Source: Mallotus nudiflorus (Eukaryota; Streptophyta; Magnoliopsida; Malpighiales; Euphorbiaceae). From it: DNA of 64,000 bases. The stretch is taken from the NCBI GenBank assembly GCA_947683625.1, contig CANTUR010000009.1, positions 8,011,501-8,075,500 of the forward strand, given 5' to 3'. Positions 56,628 through 64,000 of this stretch are shown here, piece by piece; within the stretch, counting starts at the first letter, position 1, and every line of letters starts with the position of its first letter. Below the pieces are notes generated by a model that worked only from the letters and a program-made list of their open reading frames with translations, was not told the DNA's origin and made no database searches. Made by a program: the position numbers and the translations under genes.

Positions 56628-57724
56628 AAGGGCAATAGCAGAATTCCTAGCTCATAATGCAATATAGGGTGATGAATAGTATAACTTAAAGTTTCTAAAT
56701 AAGAATTTAGCAGTCATAGAGCAATAGGAGTGGAACCTTTATTCGATGGGGTTGTAAATGATAAAGGAGTTAGATTAGGAATGATTCTTATTATGCTAAA
56801 GGGAGAAACCATACCAATGGCCAAAAAGTTAGATTTCAAGGTAACATCTTATATGGCTGAGTGTAAGGCATGTATTCACAGAGTAGAAGTAGTAATGGCT
56901 ATAGGAGCAAAAGAGTTATTTATATATAAGGATTTAATGCTAGTCATTAGTCAGGCAAATGAAGAATGGGAAATAAAAGAGGAAAAGTTGAAGCATTATA
57001 TATCCTATTTAAAAAATTTAATAAAAACCTTCACTAAATATCTCTTTATCCATTTGTTAAAAGATGATAATTAGATGGCATATACACTGGTAACAATCTC
57101 TTCAATATGGGATAATGTGACTAGATTGACTATGAATCGTTTAGTAATCATGAATTCAAGAACTCCATATTATAAGGGAAAGCAAACTATGGGTATTCAA
57201 ATAGGGCCTGAAGAGAAGCCATTGTTTCATGACATTTAGAGATTTATTAAGGAGGGAAAGTACCCAGATGAAGCGACTTTGAAAGAGAAATATGCTCTTC
57301 ATGTTCTTGCATGTAATTTTGCTTGTCACAATGAAGTATTATACAAAAGAATGCTAAATGGAATGCAACTCAGATGTCTCAAGAAAGATGAAGTTGAAGA
57401 GGTGATGAAAGAGATTCATGCAAGAGCTTGCAGTTCTCACATGAATGGGATGATCTTGGCTAAAAAGATAATCTAACATGGGTATTATTCGATGAGTATG
57501 AAAAAAACATTATATTAGAATAGTAAAATAGTGCCATTAGTGCTAGATCTATCAGAATCCTAACCATCTTCCTCGTACAATGCGGAATAGCTTAACATCT
57601 CCTTCGCCCTTTACATTATGGGGGATTGAGATTATAGGAGAAATAAGGTTGACAACATCCAATGGGCATAAGTATATAGTTATGGCAATATATTACTTTT
57701 CCAGATGGGTAGGGGCTAAATCCT
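56628..57724 (+). pseudogene. pol: Tat RNase H-integrase fragment 2
   Basis: Open stretch 56730-57074: FDGVVNDKGVRLGMILIMLK, GETIPMAKKLDFKVTSYMAE, ISQANEEWEIKEEKLKHY. Then MNRLVIMNSRTPYY, the zinc-finger region (LKEKYALHVLACNFACHNEV, LYKRMLNGMQLRCLKKDEVE, EEVMKEIHARACSSHMNG) and the core start WGIEIIGEIRLTTSNGHKYI, MAIYYFSRWVGAKSL. The first catalytic aspartate (IDYF) is tyrosine (IYYF). The Athila LTR begins at 57725 inside the core. Confidence 0.83.
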
Positions 57725-59103
57725 TAAAGCCGGTCAAATTGTATAACCTAGTCTCTTGGACTTAGCATAAAGCAAGTTTAGTGTCGAACACTTAGGAATT
57801 TTAACTTTGTATTAATCAAATAGATACTCAAATGAATAGGCAAAGTAATATCAGGATAGTAATATATAATGTAATAAATAAAAAGAATATAACTCACTTA
57901 TTAGTTACTACAAATTCTTATGAGAATTTATAATAAGATATATCCATGAGAGAATTTAGAATTCAAAATTAATAAGAACTTTGAACATAATTATTATACA
58001 ACATGTTAATTGGAAATTAGTTTGTAGTCTTCAAAAGTGATTCGTATTGTCAATTAAAGGTATTTCCTCTTAGTATCCACATTCATTCTCATGGAAATGA
58101 AGAGATAAAAGAAAATCAATAATATATTATGCTTATTTTTTATTCCATTAAGATGAATTCCTTGTTTCCAAGTGATACTCAATTATCAAGTAATCTTAAT
58201 TACATATCCACTAAATTACTCCAATTCTTGTTATAAATAATTTGATTTACAAGTTACATATGATGATGAAGCATACATAACACAAATTGCACTAATTGAA
58301 ATCAAATCATAAATAACATAAGATAGAAATATTGTCTTTATATAATTATTCAATGTAATTATGATACAAAGACTTAGCCAAAGCAATAAGAGAAAATTAA
58401 ACACAATATAGACAGATGAATAAATAAGAAATTAAGTGAATAAAACCCTTTATTATGTCCTCTAGAATTACATGATGTAGGTTAATCCTCTATTGCTTCT
58501 TAACTTTGTCTTCTTCAAATTAGTCTTTAAAACTCAAACTTTCTTTTTTTAATGATTTCTAAATTAAAACTTAGTAATAACACTTGTTCATTTTTTCTAA
58601 AATAACGATACACACACATTTTTATAAGTTTCTAAAGGCTACAATTCATGTCCATTTGAAAGGATGCAAGAATGAAGCGGTACAATGAAAGGGTGCATTG
58701 GTGCCGACTCGTCACCAATTGCTTATGTTACGAGTTAGTATCAAGTGATGACTCGGCAATCTTTAAGGCTCAACATATCAATTTTCTATGATGACTCAAC
58801 ACTAAGTGATGACTCGCCACCAAAACTCCCTGTGATGATTCATTCCTATAGTAATAATTCGGCACTCTATATTAAGTCTCAAACTAGACTTCACAAGCTT
58901 CATACTTCATTGTATATAATCCTAAGTCCTTTCCATTTACAATTTGAGCCTAAAAACATGTATAAAAAATACAATCCACCATAAAAATAAAAGAAATAAA
59001 GATAACACTTACATAACCAAATAAACACACAAATATAGCAAAAATAAAATAAAATTAAAACTAAACTTCCCTAAAGAACTATGCATAATTGCATTATATA
59101 AAA
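57725..59103 (-). repeat. Athila-3 3' LTR
   Basis: About 1.38 kb, matching 50990-52479. The minus-strand start TTTTATATAATGCAA is decayed from TGATACAGTGCAA-like and follows the PPT. The end is TTTGACCGGCTTTA. Motifs lie at 58680-58865 and a TATA-like box at 58617-58627. Confidence 0.8.
58617..58865 (-). promoter_or_regulatory. Athila-3 LTR promoter region
   Basis: GTGCCGACTCGTCACC, AAGTGATGACTCGGCAA, AAGTGATGACTCGCCACC and GTGATGATTCATTCC lie at 58680-58865. On the minus strand TTATAAAAATG (58617-58627) follows about 55 bases later. Confidence 0.6.
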
Positions 59104-59114
59104 CTTCCCCACAC
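59104..59114 (-). other. Athila-3 polypurine tract
   Basis: Minus-strand GTGTGGGGAAG directly precedes the LTR; AAGTGTGGGGAAG is the usual Athila form. Confidence 0.8.
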
Positions 59115-60479
59115 TTAAACCTTGCTTCCCTTCAACCACGAAAAGATCCTCGCTAAAAAGTAAATAAAATTTTCATCTTCTTCAAACAAATTTAGTCACC
59201 TTATTAAGTTATTTTAATCATGAAAGAAGTTAGAAAAGGATGATTCAATAATTAAAATTTCAATGCTCAATAATGATAAAATAAATAAGTTTTATAGCAT
59301 AAGCAATAAGTTTACCAATTCATCTTAATTTATTAAGAATAAAATCAAGGATGCAAAGTCAAAGTTCTAACCAAGCTAATTAACCAAAATAGTCATTCTT
59401 CAAACTTTGAATTTTAGAAGCAAAAGCAACCCTTCAGATAGTGTTAAGTATGCATAACAACTTACTTTTCTCATGGCATTTTAGACATTTTTAGTCATAG
59501 AATTATAAATATATCTTTTGGATGCATTATTTTTGAATGAATGCAACTAAGGAGCATACTCAATTGCACACAATTTACTCGAAATACATATACTTATTAT
59601 ATTTCACATCTCTTTTCGAATGAATGTAACTAAGGATCATACTCAATTGCACACAACTTACTCAAGATGCATCACAACACAATAATTATATACTTTTTTT
59701 TATGTTTTCATCCATTACTAAAAGGCAAGTTTCATATGTATTATGGTTATAGTTTCCCTAAGGCTACTCAAATCTCTTAGAAAACCTAAGCTTAAATCTT
59801 TACCACTTTAGCCTTAAGCATAGTTTGTAAGGTAACTAAAGCATTCTTTAGATCTTAGAAATAACAAAAAGAGATGAAAAGATAAGCTTATAACTTATAC
59901 TAAATGAAACTTTAAACTTCTATCAATTGAGTATTGAAAACTAATAATCAATATAACATAAAACTTAACCTCAATCAAAATAAAGAAAGACAAATAAGAT
60001 AACTACTTATTAAATAAAAGAGAAGAATGGAATATATAATAATGAAAGTTAGCAAAATGTAACATAAATATAAACTTAAAACACATATAGCTATCATTAA
60101 TATCCTAAATATGTATTAAAAATATACTACTAATATCCCTTCCCTCACACTTAAAATGACACATTATTCCTAATGTGATAAAACCAAAAGTAAGGAAAGG
60201 AAAGAAGTACTCCCTTAGTCATCTGTAAGGGTAGGAGGCAGAGACTCAATCTAATATATAGAGTAAGTAAAAAATTGATTCAATTTGTACTTCATCTTTC
60301 ATTGTTGATGAGCAAGCTATTAGTTGTGAAACTGCATCTTATTGAGCTGATACTATATAGTAATCTGTGTATCCAGAATTTGATCCCAAATAGGTGGCTA
60401 CACCCTTGAAGATCCACTGACTTCCCATTGTATAGGATATGTTAGGAGAGGAACATCACCAAATGGTGTGCATTAGGGT
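59115..60479 (-). other. Athila-3 3' untranslated region
   Basis: No coding region. Two partial direct repeats (59515-59570 and 59610-59670, sharing GAATGAATG-AACTAAGGA-CATACTCAATTGCACACAA) and a second CCCTCACACTTAAAATGACACATTATTCC block at 60145-60175 recall Athila 3' UTRs. Confidence 0.6.
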
Positions 60480-61372
60480 AATTCTTCCTCCATAACAATC
60501 TCCACTGCTGCCTCTTTTTGAGGTTTCTCAACCAGTGGTGGTTTCTCAATACCTCTCTAAAAAGAACTTAAATGGGCAGAAGTTAAACAGAATGCAGCAT
60601 CCACCACTTCAGCTGTTATAAAAACATGATTTGTAAAATAAGAACACTCAACAAATCAAGTTTAATTATTAAGGTTAAGATTTAAGCCTTTGCAATAATA
60701 GTAATCACATGTCCATGAGTTAGAGGTGCATCTTTGCATGAAGCATAAGTCAACAATTAGTTAAACATCCAATATGTCTAAGAGACTTATTTCTTATTGT
60801 GATTGCACCACATTAAGAATAACTCTTGTGTAAAAATTCAATTGAACTAAGTTTTGTGAAAAATGACACATGAAAGGACTTTATTAGCAACCAATATTTC
60901 AAATCCTTAATAAACATAGCCTTGACTTTCTTAGAATTAAATGTCATTTGCAAACTAGCTAGAAGCATCCAAAAGTCAATAAATCTAAAAGAAGTGTAAG
61001 TAAGTTGATGTTTCTTCCCTTGCATTCGAAATTCTAGAATTTTTTAGTTTTAGCATTAACATCCAAAGTAGTATAAAATTATATAGTTAATTCCACATTG
61101 GCATCTTCATTCATAGAAACAAACTTGTTAAGGCCACATTGTTTCAATAATTGTTTAAAAGATTTAAGCATACCCACTTAATTTAGAAGAGAGTTCTAGA
61201 TATACTTACAACTTGTTATTTCCCTAAAGTTGATGGTTGTGAACTTTCCAACTTCTTCATGGGAAAGTATTAGAAATTTGGCTTTGTATGTTTATGAAAG
61301 GTCTTCTTCTTCCTCTGATTATTCCTCTTCAATGTGCGGTCTATTAGAATATGAACTTGTTGTTTCAACCAT
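60480..61372 (-). pseudogene. Athila-3 ORF2
   Basis: The start is the ATG ending at 61372 (MVETTSSYSNRPHIEEE). After several stops come LNKFVSMNEDANVELTI, the open stretch 60813-61025 (MQGKKHQLTYTSFRFIDFW, VKAMFIKDL) and, near 60720, DAPLTHGHVITIIAKAL. The blocks FRMQGKKHQL and LTHGHVITIIAKAL align with FQLGNKEHSL and VGGLVTTIATHL of Athila-1 ORF2. The C-terminal part around 60480-60560 is acidic. It is a strongly decayed copy. Confidence 0.62.
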
Positions 61373-61569
61373 TGCAAGAATCTCACTTAATTGAAGTTAG
61401 AGGCATCGAGATGTGTAGATAGTAAGAGATGAGAATGGAAAATCAGAACAAAGATAATAGGAAGAGAAAAAGGAAGTGAATCAGTTAGGGTTTATAATAA
61501 AAAGGAACAATGAAAATGCAAATGGGTAAATAAAGGAATATAAAGAAGAAAAAAGAAGGAAAAGAAGTT

Positions 61570-61574
61570 ATATA

Positions 61575-61606
<32 letters not shown>

Positions 61607-61690
61607 GTAGAGAGGAAACAAAAATGTATGAGATATTAAATAAGACAATGGATATGAAAGTGTGCAGTCAAAAGGGTGTATATATAGGTG
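61570..61690 (-). promoter_or_regulatory. TATA-rich region upstream of Athila-3 ORF2
   Basis: The (TA)n tract at 61570-61605 and the separate CTATATATACACC (minus, 61678-61690) lie 200-320 bases before the ORF2 ATG. A C/T-rich leader (CTTCTTTTCCTTC) begins right after the TA tract. The arrangement is like that upstream of the other ORF2s. Confidence 0.45.
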
Positions 61691-61974
61691 TAGTAGGTGT
61701 GTAAGAGATTAGGTGTGTATGGGATAGTGAAAAGGCATGGAGAATTGTGAAATGTTATATAGGAATGTAAAAGGACATGACTATTCTTGGAAAACAAATA
61801 AGTTTTCAATTCAAAAAATTGTATTTGGTTAGGGAATAAATAGAATAAGATAAATAAGGTAATAATAAAAGACGTGCAATAAAGAAAACTAACTAAAGTA
61901 TGGATGGTATAAGTGTATAAATGTTTTAAGGAATGAGTGAGGATGGCAAAAATAAAGGTACGAGTTGGAACCAT

Positions 61975-62125
61975 TGTGCTGACTCAGCACTTGTACCTAC
62001 TGTGATGAATCATCTATGTGTGAAGACTCATTAGTAGAAGATTCTATATTGAGTCATTCCTATGTGATGACTCAGCACTAATTGGTTTTGGTACGAGTCA
62101 TCAATATGTGACAATTCATCATCTT
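61975..62125 (-). promoter_or_regulatory. GTGATGACTC motif cluster upstream of Athila-3 ORF2
   Basis: GTGCTGACTCAGCAC, GTGATGAATCATC, GTGATGACTCAGCAC and ACGAGTCATCAATATG occur in 150 bases. The same motif is clustered in the LTR at 58680-58865. GTGCTGACTCAGCAC is itself palindromic. Confidence 0.6.
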
Positions 62126-62399
62126 CCATCTAAAAAAAATGCTAAGACATGGAATCTAAGAATTAAATAATAATACATGAGTTAAACTAAACAATAAAAG
62201 AAAATAATCTAAAGTCAAAGATAGTATAATAAATAAAGCTAATAAATGTAAAAATGTGAAAGAATGACTCTAACTAAAAAAAATGAACTAAAATGAAATA
62301 ACATGAAATAAAAGAATGTAAAATAGAGATATATAATATAATATTTTTATGAAAATAAAAATAAGGTAATCTCACTATGATAAATTGAAAGGTTTATAA

Positions 62400-63720
62400 C
62401 TTGACTACACCTTGATTCAATTAGGGTGTAGATAGACAGGTAGAGTGACTTGGATTGCATCATCGATCAAGTAAGGCTTGAGATGATGTCCATTTACCTT
62501 GAAAATTTCCCCTTTTACATTAGCAATATCAACTGCACCATGAGGGTAAACTTTAATAACTGTAAAAAGACCTAACCATCGTGACTTAACTTTCTAAGAT
62601 ATAACTTGAGTCTTGAATTATAAAGGAGCACAAACTCACCCTCATGAAAATTCCTTCTTAGATAAATGCTTATCATACCACAACTTAGTATAATCTTTAT
62701 ATAACTTCACATTCTCATAAGCATTCAACCTTAACTAATCCAATTCATTAAGATGAATTAACCTCTTCCTACTAGCCTTTTAGAAATATGCTTTATGTCA
62801 AAGCTAAACGGTAGATGACATGACTTCCTGTGTATTAACTAATAAGGAGTAATGCCAATTGGGGTTTTAAAGGTTGTCCTTTATGTCCATATAGCATCAT
62901 CAATCTTTAATGCCCAATCCTTTCATAAAGAAGATAATATTTTCTCTAGGATCCATTTAATCTCTCTATTACTGACCTCAACCTACCCACTTATTTATGG
63001 GTGATATGGAGTAGCAACCTTGTGTGTCACTCCAAATTTCTTCAAGAGTGTCTCAAGCATGTGATTACAGAAATGGGAACCTCCACCACTAATCAATGCC
63101 CTACAAATGCCAAATCTTAGGAAAGTAATTTTCTTAAGCATCTTCTTAACAACCTTAGCATCATTGGTAATAGTTGATATTACTTTAACCCACTTTGAAA
63201 CATAATCTACCATTACCAAGGTATACTTGTAGCCTAACATACTAGGAAATGGACCTATGAAATATATACCCCAAACATTCCTTTTAAAGGCATCTCATGT
63301 TTCCTAGTGATATTGCCCATTCTTTGACATCGATCATATGTAAGAACAAACAATCTAGCATTTTTAAATAAAGTTGGCCACCAAAACTAGATTGTAGTAT
63401 CTTAGATGCCATTTTTATTGCGCTAAAATGCCCTCCAACATCTATGGAATGGCAATGCCTCAAAACATCTTAAGCTACATCTTGGGGAATGCATCTCCAA
63501 ATTAACCCATCTGCACATCTATTCTAAAGCAATGGTTCCTCCTAATAGTAGAATTTAATATCATGCAAAACTTTCTTCCTTTGTTGATAATCTAACTCAA
63601 AAGGAAAAACACCATTGACAAGATAGTTAGCAATATCTGTAACCTATGGAAGTTCATTTAATGCCATATATAATAGATGTTTATCATGAAATGTCTTATT
63701 AATTGACACACCATCATCAT
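62400..63720 (-). pseudogene. pol: Athila-3 integrase
   Basis: Minus strand: zinc-finger region (HCHSIDVGGHFSAIK), core open at 62995-63240 (LGYKYTLVMVDYVSKWVKV, NDAKVVKKMLKKITFLRFG, ALISGGGSHFCNHMLETLL, KFGVTHKVATPYHP), then ENVKLYKDYTKLWYDKHL and SRWLGLFTVIKVYPHGAVDI. The first catalytic aspartate is present (VDYVSKW). The second is glycine (SGGGSHF for the usual SDGGSHF). Frameshifts flank the open core. Confidence 0.85.
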
Positions 63721-64000
63721 TCCTCTTCAATCTATCTTGATCAACCCTTGATAGGTGATCTCCAACAAGCTTCTCAATTCCCTTATTGTCTCTCATTTTC
63801 CAATCAAACTCTTAAAGCATTAGAATCCACCATAGGAGTCCAAGTTTTACATTTTTCTTGCTTAGAAGATAATTAAGAGTAGTATGGTCCAAATAAACAA
63901 TCAACTTTTGCCCTGTAAGATATGTTATAAACTTTTTCAATGCAAAAACAATAGGAAGAAAATCCTTTTTCGTAGTTGTGTAGTTAATCTAAGCATCATT
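63721..64000 (-). pseudogene. pol: Athila-3 RNase H, partial at window edge
   Basis: The minus strand reads NYTTTKKDFLPIVFALKKF, TYLTGQKLIVYLDHTTLNYL and LSKKNVKL, matching Athila-2 RNase H at 46901-47140. It continues past position 64000. Confidence 0.78.

Larger units (their letters stand above)
57725..64000 (-). mobile_element. Athila-3 element (same family as Athila-2), 3' half; continues beyond window
   Basis: On the minus strand: RNase H (from the window edge), integrase, spacer with motifs and TATA, ORF2, 3' UTR, PPT and 3' LTR. It is inserted in Tat integrase at 57724/57725. LTR and integrase resemble Athila-2, but this is a separate copy. Confidence 0.87.

Noticed and set aside
61636..61974. 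112-codon minus-strand hydrophobic ORF
   Set aside because: Low-complexity T/A/C-rich translation of the spacer upstream of Athila-3 ORF2; no recognisable signal or domain.

Overview
This window is A+T-rich nuclear DNA from a flowering plant, most likely a eudicot. I found no host gene. It is almost entirely nested and broken LTR retrotransposons. Four kinds dominate: (i) Athila-type Ty3/gypsy, three copies or groups, all on the minus strand; (ii) a Tat/Ogre-type Ty3/gypsy family with a tRNA-Arg-like primer site, several fragments on both strands; (iii) a SIRE-type Ty1/copia element, two copies, minus strand; (iv) solo LTRs and one tiny TRIM element. Every coding region carries stops or frameshifts, so all are called pseudogenes. 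The plant call rests on these lineages, which are plant-specific, and on their diagnostic PBS and PPT sequences.

Layout. 1-12737 and 14831-31944 are two copies of one segment in direct orientation, about 95% alike by eye. The left edge of copy A is the window edge, so the repeat may extend further left. The order in the segment is: an Athila element (minus) with its second ORF, its pol remnant and, in copy B only, its gag-protease; a ~1.5 kb solo LTR sitting in that pol with an intact 5-bp target duplication in copy B; the start of a Tat element (plus); and a SIRE element (minus) inserted in the Tat gag. Copy A has lost about 4.4 kb that copy B keeps (20868-25272). Between the copies (12738-14830) lie a Tat RNase H-integrase piece and a fragment of another Athila-like ORF2.

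32258-38824 holds two inverted Tat gag/5'-leader segments flanking an unclassified repeat that contains a complete 395-bp TRIM with target duplication AGAAC. 38826-44659 is a Tat LTR split by a 3.26-kb solo-LTR-like insertion. 44660-46016 is a third, inverted copy of the solo LTR. 46110-52479 is a nearly full-order Athila element (integrase, RNase H, RT, protease, gag, PBS, 5' LTR). 52480-56627 is the 3' end of a Tat element with two tandem-repeat arrays, a PPT and a full 3' LTR. 56628-57724 is another Tat RNase H-integrase piece. It is cut by an Athila element whose 3' LTR, PPT, ORF2, integrase and partial RNase H run off the right edge.

The most interesting signal is regulatory. In the SIRE family and the right-hand Athila family, one short CpG-containing, near-palindromic motif is clustered both in the LTR and again just upstream of the internal second ORF. 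Athila-1 has its own motif upstream and downstream of ORF2. In each family a TATA-like box and a C/T-rich leader follow before the ORF2 start. This looks like a duplicated LTR-type promoter driving ORF2. The motif sequence differs between families but the arrangement is the same. Many motif copies show CG to TG/CA decay, as expected for methylated DNA. All coordinates of repeat edges are by-eye estimates unless a target duplication is given.
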